Source: Uloborus plumipes
Taxonomy: Eukaryota > Arthropoda > Arachnida > Araneae > Uloboridae
Direction of reading: 5' to 3'
NCBI GenBank assembly: GCA_038373865.1
Contig: JAXGGA010001658.1
Coordinates: 80,520-144,519 of the forward strand
DNA: 64,000 nt
The notes under the pieces: model-generated
The model's database searches: none
The model's input: the letters and a program-made list of their open reading frames with translations, nothing else
What the model was told of the DNA's origin: nothing
Part shown: piece after piece, positions 54,644-63,504 of the stretch
Numbering within the stretch: position 1 is the first letter of the stretch
How the letters are laid out: the number at the start of each line of letters is the position of its first letter
Position numbers and translations under genes: made by a program

Positions 54644-54645
<2 letters not shown>
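53847..54645 (-). mobile_element. Tigger/pogo deletion derivative (about 800 bp)
   Basis: The left end reads CAGTCAAACTCCGCTATAAC with GGGTTCGCTATAGCC and GGGATTCGCTATATCCGAAT behind it. The right end, on the minus strand, reads AGTGGAACCCGGGATATAGC. Tigger-type ends with GCTATAACGAA-like subterminal repeats are well known. TA stands outside both ends. The inside keeps only the N-terminal part of a transposase on the minus strand, so the element is a non-autonomous internal deletion. Confidence 0.8.
54030..54203 (-). pseudogene. Tigger transposase N-terminal helix-turn-helix remnant
   Basis: From ATG 54,203 the frame reads MASINKRKAFSAEENVQFIR then KFRN and meets a stop. A one-base shift restores GETQSLLYKKFSLSKSTVAM followed by IWKNRDSI. 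This is the layout of the CENP-B/pogo-type N-terminal DNA-binding domain: a basic start, EE..FIRK, GETQS and SKSTVA..WKNRD. The catalytic domain is missing. The frameshift and the deletion make it non-functional. Confidence 0.75.

Positions 54646-54679
<34 letters not shown>
54646..54679. repeat. (TA)n microsatellite
   Basis: Short TA tract between the Tigger derivative and the LTR element. It probably supplies the target duplications of both. Confidence 0.95.
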
Positions 54680-54683
<4 letters not shown>

Positions 54684-55001
54684 GTGCCCGTGGTGCCCAC
54701 TCCAGTCATTCCAGCTCTTCCACCAACTGTCTTGTACCAGAAGAGGGCGCTGCAGCTAAGAGACGAGAGCTGCGCGGAGCCAAGAGGCAGAACGACGACG
54801 ACGGACGACGAGACGGGGCAGAGAGAAGATGCCTCTAACGACGAGGGCCAAGCCATGGTCCAAGTGACGACGTCAAACTTATACTTTTATTCGTTGTAAT
54901 GTGTGTGTGTTATCTGTATTAAATCGTCCCACAATAAATTGTCCTAGCAGAAACATCGTCTTGTTGCTCTTTGAACATCAAGTGGGGCAGAACCCTCCAC
55001 A
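54680..55001 (+). repeat. 5' LTR
   Basis: 322 bp, TG..CA ends. It carries a GACGACGACGG-type repeat and a CCCACAATAAATTG polyadenylation-type signal. The next bases, AATTCAGAAGTGGTCTTGG, should hold the primer-binding site, but I cannot assign the tRNA. Confidence 0.88.
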
Positions 55002-55068
55002 AATTCAGAAGTGGTCTTGGATCCTCACAAATTCAGAAGTGGTCTTGGATCCCCACAAATTCAAAAGA
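55002..55068 (+). repeat. 28-bp tandem repeat at the primer-binding-site position
   Basis: Two full units (ATTCAGAAGTGGTCTTGGAT plus CCTCACAA) and part of a third follow the 5' LTR directly. The unit repeats both the end of the LTR (CACAA) and the sequence after it, which suggests slippage during reverse transcription around the primer site. Confidence 0.7.
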
Positions 55069-55140
55069 AGGTTTGTGCTTCTCGAATTCTCCAAAAAACT
55101 GCAAAAGTGGAACAACAAAATTGAACTTGTGCTTAACTGA

Positions 55141-55452
55141 CAAAAACTTGACTCTAAAGATGACAGACTGAACTTTTCGAGTGGATTAAATCGAAAAATA
55201 CCATACTTGGATCCTGCTCATCCAAGCGGTGAGTACGAATTTTCAACTTTCAAAATGCAACTTTCAGATATTCCGCAACTTAAAACTGTACTGAATAACT
55301 TAAATTTAACACGGATTGATTTAATTCATAAATTTCTGTTTAATGATGTTGGAGACGCTGCTAATCGAAAGAGGATAAAAAAATTCTCAGGATTTGATTT
55401 CATTATTGATAGTGATGAATTCAATGCTAAATTAAAAGAAATAAAGACGTAG
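55141..55452 (+). CDS. Unknown open frame inside the LTR element
   Basis: The frame is open from just after a TGA at 55,138-55,140 to a TAG at 55,450-55,452, about 103 codons. The same frame is also open before that TGA back to about 54,901, so one stop may split a longer reading frame. The core reads MQLSDIPQLKTVLNNLNLTR then IDLIHKFLFNDVGDAANRKR, which looks like a compact helical domain, followed by an acidic and basic tail. I do not recognise the family; it could be a gag remnant or a captured host fragment. There is no ATG before residue 34 or so of the open stretch. Confidence 0.35.
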   Translation, partial: QKLDSKDDRLNFSSGLNRKIPYLDPAHPSGEYEFSTFKMQLSDIPQLKTVLNNLNLTRIDLIHKFLFNDVGDAANRKRIKKFSGFDFIIDSDEFNAKLKEIKT

Positions 55453-55500
55453 AATGAAATAAAGAAGTAGAAAGATGAATAAAGACGCAGAAAAAGAAAA

Positions 55501-55720
55501 ATTAAAGACGAAGGCGGAAAATTAAAGACGAAGATGGCAAATTAAAGACGAAGACGGCAAATTAAAGACGAAGACGGCAAATTAAAGACGAAGACGAAAA
55601 ATTAAAGACGAAGACGGAAAATTAAAGACGAAGACGGAAAACTAAAGACGAAGACGGAAAACTAAAGACGAAGACGGAAAACTAAAGACGAAGACAGTAA
55701 AATGAAGACGAAGACGGAAG
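55501..55720 (+). repeat. 20-bp minisatellite, 11 units
   Basis: Eleven consecutive 20-base units of the type ATTAAAGACGAAGACGGAAA start at 55,501. Variation is at positions 2, 15-18 (ATT/ACT, GGC/GAC, GCA/GAA). The last units share ACTAAAG. Because 20 is not a multiple of three the array does not encode a repeating peptide. Degraded AATAAAGACG units extend upstream from about 55,438. Confidence 0.93.
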
Positions 55721-55922
55721 AGAAAAGCGAACATTTTGAAGACGGAATTGTTCGAAAATGAAAAAAAAATAGCATGAAGAATTAGAAATGAAAACATATG
55801 ATGGACATTTCAAGAACTTTTTCATTGCTGTTTGATATGTTTTTTGTTTGTTTTTTTTTTTTGCTCTGTTTGTCTATTTTTAGATCGCCTGGTGGTCCAG
55901 CCGCTGTCAGGAAAGGCCGAGA

Positions 55923-56243
55923 TGTGGTGCCCGTGGTGCCCACTCCAGTCATTCCAGCTCTTCCACCAACTGTCTTGTACCAGAAGAGGGCGCTGCAGCT
56001 AAGAGACAAGAGCTGCGCGGAGCCAAGAGGCAGAACGACGACGACGGACGACGAGACGGGGCATAAGAAGATGCCTCTAACGACGAGGGCCAAGCCATGG
56101 TCCAAGTGACGACGTCAAACTTATACTTTTATTCGTTGTAATGTGTGTGTGTTATCTGTACTAAATCGTCCCACAATAAATTGTCCTAGCAGAAACATCG
56201 TCTTGTTGCTCTTTGAACATCAAGTGGGGCAGAACCCCCCACA
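55923..56243 (+). repeat. 3' LTR
   Basis: 321 bp, matching the 5' LTR apart from a handful of changes, including a one-base deletion near the GGGGCATAAGAAG segment. It abuts the next (TA)n tract. Confidence 0.88.
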
Positions 56244-56526
<283 letters not shown>

Positions 56527-57744
56527 CACTGAAGTGACAAAAGTCATGGGATACCTCTTAATATCGTGTCGGCCCTCCTTTTGCCCGGCGAAGTGCAACA
56601 ACTCGACGTGGCATGGACTCAACAAGTCGTTGGAAGTCTTCTGCAGGAATATTGAGCCATGCTGTCTCGATAGACGTCCATAATTGTGAAAGCGTTGATG
56701 GGGCAGGATTTTGGGCACGAACAGACCTCTCGATGGTGTCCCATAAATGCTCAATGGGATTCATGTCGGGCGATCTAGGTGGCCAAATCATTCGTTGGAA
56801 TTGTCCAGAATTTTCTTCAAACCAATTGCGAACAGTTGTGGCCCGGTGACATGGCGCATTGTCATCCATAAAAATCCCATCGTTGTTTGGGTACATGAAG
56901 TCCATGAATGGCTGCAAGTGATCTCCAAGTAGCTGCACATAAGCATTTCCAGTCAATGTTCGGTCCAGTCGCACTAGAGGACCAAGTCCATGCCATGAAA
57001 AAACAGCCCACACCATTACGGAGCCACCACCAGCTTGAACAGTGCCTTGCTGACAGTTTGGGTCCATGGCTTCGTGGGGTCTGCGCCACACTCGAACCCT
57101 ACCATCGGCTCTTACCAGCTGAAATCGTGACTCATCGGACCAGGCCACGGTTTTCCATTCATCTAGGGACCAACCGATATGCTCACGTGCCCACGAGAGT
57201 CGCTGCAAGCGATGTCGTTCTGTCAGTAAAGGCACTCGAGTCGGTCTTCTGCTGGAATAGCCCAAGAAATCCAAATTTCTCCGCACAGTTCTAGCAGACA
57301 CGTCCATTGTACGTCCCACATTGATTTCTACGGTGATTTGACGCAGTGTTGCTTGTCTGTTAGAATTTACGACTCTTTGCAGACGTCGCCGGTCTCGATC
57401 TTTAAGTGCAGGCGGTCGACCACTGCGCTGTCCATGGTGGGATGTTATGCCTGAAATTTCATACTCTCGGCACACTCTTGACACAGTGGATCTGGGAATG
57501 TTGAATTCTCTAACGATTTCCGAAATGGCATGACCCATGCGTCTAGCTCCAACTAACATTCCGCGTTCAAAGTCTGTTAATTCACGTCGTGCGGTCATCA
57601 TCACGTTAAAACCTCTTCACATGAATAACTTGAACAGAAATGAAAGCTCTGTAAAAGCACTGCGCATTTATACCTGTTCTATGCGATGCTACTGCCATCT
57701 GAAAATTTGCATATTGCTATCCCATGACTTTTGTCACTTCAGTG
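56527..57744 (-). mobile_element. Intact Tc1/mariner transposon (1,218 bp)
   Basis: The 27-bp TIRs are identical: left 56,527-56,553 (CACTGAAGTGACAAAAGTCA..GGGATA) and right 57,718-57,744 as its exact inverse. TA lies outside both ends. One uninterrupted transposase gene occupies the interior on the minus strand. Perfect TIRs and an open gene indicate a recent insertion or one still capable of movement. Confidence 0.95.
56558..57601 (-). CDS. Tc1/mariner transposase, complete, D-D-36-E spacing
   Basis: The enzyme is a 347-residue DDE transposase that cuts at the TIRs and inserts at TA. ATG at 57,601-57,599 is the first of two tandem ATGs; the GTG before it is not a plausible animal start. 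The N-terminal paired-type helix-turn-helix domain spans about residues 4-50 (ELTDFERGMLVGARRMGH, then PRSTVSRV), a GRPP motif lies at 61-64, and a second helical domain at about 65-125. The catalytic residues are Asp156 (AWSDESRF), Asp247 (FMDDNAPCHR) and Glu284 (SPDMNPIEHLW). I count 90 residues between the first two and 36 between the last two, against 34 in classical Tc1. A DD36E group named Incomer has been described, so it may belong there. No stop or frameshift is seen. It is closely packed between the two TIRs, with no intron evident. Confidence 0.95.
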   Translation of the reverse strand: MMTARRELTDFERGMLVGARRMGHAISEIVREFNIPRSTVSRVCREYEISGITSHHGQRSGRPPALKDRDRRRLQRVVNSNRQATLRQITVEINVGRTMDVSARTVRRNLDFLGYSSRRPTRVPLLTERHRLQRLSWAREHIGWSLDEWKTVAWSDESRFQLVRADGRVRVWRRPHEAMDPNCQQGTVQAGGGSVMVWAVFSWHGLGPLVRLDRTLTGNAYVQLLGDHLQPFMDFMYPNNDGIFMDDNAPCHRATTVRNWFEENSGQFQRMIWPPRSPDMNPIEHLWDTIERSVRAQNPAPSTLSQLWTSIETAWLNIPAEDFQRLVESMPRRVVALRRAKGGPTRY

Positions 57745-57762
57745 TATATATATATATATATA
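57745..57762. repeat. (TA)n microsatellite, short
   Basis: Nine TA units separate the Tc1/mariner element from the next TIR element. Confidence 0.95.
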
Positions 57763-57787
57763 TGTTACGGCCAAAGCCCGAAGTCGG

Positions 57788-57902
57788 CCAGTTCGCGAAG
57801 TGGCCGGCCACTTCGCGAAATGGCCAATATCGCCTCAAAATGACCGGCCAAAGTCCGATATTTCCTTGATTTCGGGCTTTGGCCAGCCAGTTCGCGAACT
57901 GG
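57788..57902. repeat. Left cluster of CGCG-centred palindromes
   Basis: Three 16-base sites: CCAGTTCGCGAAGTGG (57,788-57,803), CCACTTCGCGAAATGG (57,808-57,823) and CCAGTTCGCGAACTGG (57,887-57,902, an exact palindrome). Two more lie at 59,772-59,787 (exact palindrome CCACTTCGCGAAGTGG) and 59,851-59,866. They are likely binding sites for the element's transposase. Confidence 0.85.
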
Positions 57903-58033
57903 CTAGAGGCGATCGGCCAAAGTTAGAAAAAAAGGTAGTGACACATTTTGTGTGTCATGACCTTTTTCACATGTCACATTTTGTGCTTGTTTACCATAAC
58001 GCTAATGATAATCCCATTATATCTGCCACAGAG

Positions 58034-59403
58034 CAGGGGCGGATACAGAAATCGTTTTTATGGGGGGCCCAGAAAAGTAAAAGTGCTTCCCCCCCCCTAC
58101 ATTTTTTATAAAAAAAAATCTCACAAAGTTCCTATAAATTAAAAAAGGGGGTGGGTGAACAAAAATATTTTAATATTTTAAGCCGATCAACTATTAAACC
58201 AGTAGTTCCCAGCATGGGGGTGATTGCTCCTGAAGGGCGATTGGACTCCTCAAAGGGGCGGTAAATTCTTAAAGGGCAATGGGTATTTAGAAGAGAAAAA
58301 AAAGTAGAAATAAAACTAGCGAAAACCAAAATTGTAAACATGTACGAAACCGGTTGTTCAGAGTTGATCGGGGTGTCTTGAGCTAGGTGGCGTCTTCGGA
58401 TGACATTAATTAACGAAGAAATTAATTAAAAACCTTTGATACATTTTTTGCGCTTTTTGAATTCGAATAAAACTAATTGAACTTAAAATTAAAGTTTAAG
58501 AGCTTCCTTCTTGCACCTAGAATGAACCTTAGGAAGTATTTTGTCATTTGTTGCTAATTTTATAAATTTTCAAGTTGTCAATTTGTTTTAATTCAAATTT
58601 TTAGTTTCAACGATTTTAGTTCCCCCTGAGTCTAGTGTAGAAAAGAAAATATTTCTTGAAAAATGTACTTCTGTTTTTTGAAAAGTACGTCGAAAATTTT
58701 GGATGTTTCCCTTCAAATGCTTCAGTTATATATCAGCTCACTTTGTGAAAGGAAAAAAGAATAAAGGTATTTTTATTTCTTTATTAATATTTTTAGTTTA
58801 AAAGTGATTGGTAAAAATTGCTTTATTGAGTACATTTTACTTCAACTTAAAGTTAGGTTTTTATATTTTTAATAATATCGATGTTCACTTGGGTCAACTT
58901 AATGTTTTTTAGAGGAAGGGGGGGGGAGGCGATAAGTGTCAGTCAGCGTCTTGAAGGGGGCGATGAGCTCAAAAAGGTTGGGAAACACTATTAAAAATTA
59001 TGTCAAATTATACAATATTATTTAACCTAATTAGTAAATGATGCACGGTATTATTTAGAAACACTGTTAATATGATTTAAAACAAAAAATTATCAAAACG
59101 AAATCGTCACTTTTTTCCATCGCAGATGAATGAATGAATGAATCGTGATATATATTATGTACCATTGATTTAGCAAACCCTGAGTATTCTTTTACCCTGT
59201 CTAACCCCTGATTGCTATATTATTCCCATAGCAAACCAAAGTGACGTTATTCAAATATGCTGTACATGAGCTTTTTTTAAAGACATAGTTCAAAAATTTT
59301 TACGAATGTTATGGAGAAATTAAAAAGCAATTGAACATTAAACATATAGTAAAATTATTTTTATCCCTTTGGAAGCCCTCCACCCCCCTAAAAGCCGCTA
59401 CTG
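58034..59403. mobile_element. hAT element A (1,370 bp), nested
   Basis: The left end begins CAGGGGCGGATACAGAAATC followed by a G-run. The right end, on the minus strand, begins CAGTAGCGGCTTTTAGGGGG. The 8-bp duplication CCACAGAG stands exactly at 58,026-58,033 and 59,404-59,411, the hallmark of hAT insertion. No transposase remains, so it is non-autonomous. It is itself interrupted by hAT element B. Confidence 0.9.
58200..58988. mobile_element. hAT element B (789 bp), nested in hAT A
   Basis: The left end is CAGTAGTTCCCAGCATGGGG. The right end on the minus strand is GTGTTTCCCAACCTTTTTGA, which lacks the first two bases of the common CAGTGNTTCCCAACCTTTTT hAT terminus. The flanks TATTAAAC (58,192-58,199) and TATTAAAA (58,989-58,996) are an 8-bp duplication with one change. 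GGGGCGATT..GGGGCGGT and AGGGGGCGATGAG subterminal segments are typical. Non-coding. Confidence 0.78.
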
Positions 59404-59895
59404 CCACAGAGTAGTTTTTGGGAGATATCCGCACTCTTAGGCACCTAGGATCGTCCATCAGAAAAAAGGCTAAGGTGGGTAGTAGTGTGAAGATCTCACA
59501 CCAAAAAACTCATGGTCTCTTATGAAAATTTCCTCTTCCTTGGAGAAAACAAACTAACAAACAAAAAAATAATCACATTATCTACTGAATTAGTTTATTA
59601 CAGAAAATTATGACTATCATCATTTGATACAAAAAAAAAAAAAAAATGTTATGGCATTTCGAATATTGCACAAGAGTTTGTTATTTTTACATCTGCAGCA
59701 ATTTGTTTAGCACTTGTTAGTGCAACTGCATCGAACAGCAAGCACATCGCACATTGGCCAGGGAGTTCTGGCCACTTCGCGAAGTGGCCGGCCAAAGTGG
59801 CACATATGCAATTCATTTCCATCACATCGGACTTTGGCCACACGCCCCGGCCAATGCGCGAAATGGCCGGACTTCGGGCTTTGGCCGCAACACAT

Positions 59896-60739
<844 letters not shown>

Positions 60740-61110
60740 TTTCGCTCCTTTTGCATAATCCGACCATCTCCTTCTCCTCCATCTGGAGGAAGATGAAGTG
60801 CAAATCACTGATGGCAAGCTATACCTAATGACTAGAATAATGACCTTTATCCCACTCATAGGATGGCAAGACTACTCTGAGACGGATCCCTTGGAGCGTG
60901 ACGCGTTTTTCAAAAACTTTTGCATTTAATAAGATGGGGAAAAGAGCCCGGAAAACAGAACAAAATGGAGGTTTAATCCTATGATACGGAGATTAGACGA
61001 ATGGAACCCCTCATGTCCCCTTTGATTGACTTGCTGATAACTACGCGATTTTTTATTAGTGTGCGACAACGGATAAATCGCGACGGACACACATCGTGTT
61101 TTGAAGATCT
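60740..61110. promoter_or_regulatory. Candidate conserved non-coding island, possible enhancer
   Basis: The sequence is complex, with words matching known factor classes: CATCTGG (E-box-like), GTGCAAATCA (POU-like), TTTAATCC (bicoid/Otx-like TAATCC) and CCTTTGATTGACTTG (TCF-like CTTTGAT overlapping Pbx-like TGATTGAC). No open frame. The dense clustering is suggestive only, because such short words occur by chance. Confidence 0.3.
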
Positions 61111-62889
61111 ATGAATAATTTGGTAATCCAGTTTTGTTTGGCGCTTAGTACAAGGTTATCTATGCTCACAATTATTTAAATAAGAATAAGTAGAAACAAA
61201 TTAATAAAATGAAGCAACCAAAAGAGAATAATGTTTAAGAATACTGCTAATTACTATTAAGTATTACTTCTAGAGTTGGGTCAATGCTGCTCTTTTGAAA
61301 GATCCGTTCATCCAAAAATCGTTCTTCCTTTTTTTTTTTTTAAACCTACATAATAAACGCTTTCGATTGGAAGACCGTTGATTAAAAAATTAAAAAAAAA
61401 AAAAAAAAAAACAGGTTCGGTGCCCTTGCGAGAGTTATTCACGTGCAAGTGTAAAAATGTTTTCATTGAATCAGTAATATTTAGCCTTTTTAGGAAAATT
61501 AATTAAATTTATTTAACAATAAGAAATAATGTCGGTACAAATTTAATTAAAAAAAATATTTAGGTTTAGATGTTTATTTTCTGTTTTGGTAGATGTTTAG
61601 GTTCCTAGTTTATTTTCTGAGATATTTCTCTGTTATTGAGTCTGTTTTCCATTCCACGAGTCGCAGGTTTGACTACTTCAAGGTACGAAACCAAAAAAAT
61701 ATTTTTTGAAACTTAAAACAAATGATAAAAAATGGCTAGACGTTAGTTAATTTGAAAATTTGGTCTTATAAAAACCCGAAAGCGTTTCATAAAATATTTT
61801 CAATTAACAAAAAAAAAAAAAAAAAGAAACTTAGATACAAGAGTGCATTATTTCTAAATAGAAATATCCTAGTTCCCAGTGTAGTATGTGGACATAAGTT
61901 AAACTATAACACAAATTATTTTGAATTTGTGTATAAGAGCGATTCCATACCAAATCACCGAATGGGGGTCGCACGACCGACTCGGATTTTTTTTTAATTT
62001 GGTACACAGATTGATGGTATAGAGGTATGAAAAAGCCCAAAAGGAAAGTTACCTGCTCCACTTATTTTCTGAGATACATGCCCTCAAAGTTTGTCCGCCA
62101 CGTCAAAATACTAAAAAAGTGATGTTATTTAATCATTTTTTATAAAAAAAATCGTACTCATGCAAAATAAAAGTGTTAGATATCTATGGAAACTAGTTAC
62201 TCCAGGCATTCTGAAAAAAAAATACTAGAATGTTCATAATGAAAATTGCCAAGGTACAGGGCTCTTTGAAGTTGTCACCACAAAAACTTGATTTTGCAGA
62301 TTTTGCTAAAATTCAGGCATTTATTACAAAAAAAAGGCAAACAAAAACCAAAGGTTTTCTCACTTTCTGATAGTGTACAGGTCCTCCCTGTAATTTTGCT
62401 ACGCAATAAATTTTTTGGGTTTTCTCACTCCTTCTTGGAAAATATTTTAGCTTAAAAAATAAGCCGTAAGGCAAAAAAATGCGTTTTTTTGCCCATCTTG
62501 GCAGCCATTTTTTCTCATAAAGGGGGGAGCAGTAGAAAACTTTAATTTTTTTTTTTAAAAACAAGCCCACTGATATGTTAGCTATTCACAGGAAAAAAGA
62601 GTTTACTTTTGGTTATTTCTCTCCCATTAAGAGATATCCTGCTGACAGTATATGCATGTTTTTTCCGCGACGACCATATGCTTTTTGTTCCCCCTCTCAT
62701 GGACTTAAAAATTAATTAAACCAAAAAAAATAATTATATATTTTATTATTAGCTGTATTATCTACTCAATATGTCCATGAAATTTAATTTATTAAATCAT
62801 TGAACAATAAAATTAGATAACTGATGAAAAGAAGAAAAAAGTATTTCTCTGATGCCTGAGTGTGGAGTATTATGCATTAGGGTGAGTCG
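61111..62889. other. Homopolymer-rich non-coding stretch with repeat-like segments
   Basis: GATTCCATACCAAATCACCG at about 61,944 looks like the start of a dispersed element that runs into sequence with no visible far end. TTAGGGTGAGTCGAAAAAAA at about 62,877 is another such start. Neither can be delimited here. No gene is present. Confidence 0.4.
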
Positions 62890-63440
62890 AAAAAAAAATC
62901 GATTTTTTTTTATTTCGAAATAGCATTACCTCTCAAAAGTTGTGGTTTAGTATCCACAACTTGGGAAAAAATAAGAAAAAAAAATTCTAAGTTGACGTCT
63001 TCGGTTCGCGCATGAGGCTCAAAGTTGGAAAAAAAATATGTTAAAAAATGGAAATTTTTCAAAAAGAAAAAAAGAAAAAAAAAAAAGTTACTTTTTTATA
63101 ATGCAAATACCATAAGCTGTAAATATTTTGTGCATTTTTTAATCTAAAAAAATTATTTTATAGCTTTCACATACGATCTTTAGTTTTGCACATCAGCCTT
63201 AAATTGGGCTAAAATCGCCTACAATGTCAAATTTTCGAAAATATCGATTTTTTTTTTATTTCGAATTCGCACTACCTCTCAAAAAGTTATGATTTTAGTA
63301 TCCACAACTTGGGAAAAAATAAGAAAAACAATTCTAAGTTGACGTCTTTCGGTTTCGCGCATGAGGCTCAAAGTTGGAAAATATATGCTAAAAATGGAAA
63401 TTTTTCAAAAAAATAATTTGAAAAAAAAGTAATTTTTTTT
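62890..63440. repeat. Tandem duplication, period about 345 bp
   Basis: Unit 1 from about 62,898 and unit 2 from about 63,243 share ATCGATTTTTTTTT, TTAGTATCCACAACTTGGGA, AATTCTAAGTTGACGTCTT and CGCGCATGAGGCTCAAAGTT. Unit 2 is cut after about 200 bases. The differences are mostly extra bases in short runs. Non-coding. Confidence 0.8.
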
Positions 63441-63504
63441 TTCTATCGAAAACTGCTTTAAAATTGTTAGTAGATAAACATAAGTTGAACCCAAAAAAAT
63501 TATA

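Larger units (their letters stand above)
54680..56243 (+). mobile_element. Non-autonomous LTR retrotransposon (1,564 bp)
   Basis: The direct LTRs 54,680-55,001 and 55,923-56,243 start TGTGGTGCCCGTGG and end CCACA. I count about four substitutions and one deletion between them, so the insertion is fairly young. AATAAA lies in each LTR (in CCCACAATAAATTG). The internal part is only about 920 bp and lacks protease, reverse transcriptase and integrase. Before the 3' LTR stands CAGGAAAGGCCGAGA, a possible polypurine tract. TA repeats flank both sides, so the short target duplication cannot be distinguished. It must have been moved by proteins from another element. Confidence 0.88.
57763..59892. 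mobile_element. TIR element rich in CCACTTCGCGAAGTGG palindromes, host of nested hATs
   Basis: The ends are 23-bp inverted repeats: left 57,763-57,785 (TGTTACGGCCAAAGCCCGAA..) and right 59,870-59,892 (minus strand TGTTGCGGCCAAAGCCCGAA..), one mismatch. Subterminal zones carry five near-palindromes of CCA(C/G)TTCGCGAA(G/C)TGG type plus GGCCAAAGTCCGAT repeats. Without the nested hAT the element would be about 750 bp and non-coding. The GC-rich ends contrast with the AT-rich window. The superfamily is not determined; TGT..ACA ends are compatible with Ginger-type elements, but no 4-bp target duplication is seen. Confidence 0.75.

Noticed and set aside
55501..55720. CRISPR array
   Set aside because: The 20-bp units are directly adjacent with no spacers, inside an LTR retrotransposon of an animal genome. 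It is a minisatellite.
54533..56109. Two related frames of about 100 codons in the LTRs, on both strands
   Set aside because: They arise from the direct LTR repeat, include TA-repeat translations and show no domain.
56613..57294. Plus-strand frames (78, 61 and 128 codons) across the intact transposase
   Set aside because: Antisense shadows of the gene at 56,558-57,601.
61260..61330. Segment resembling ends of hAT-like repeats (TAGAGTTGGGTCAATGC, AAGATCCGTTCATCC)
   Set aside because: Too short and degraded to delimit. No partner end or target duplication was found.
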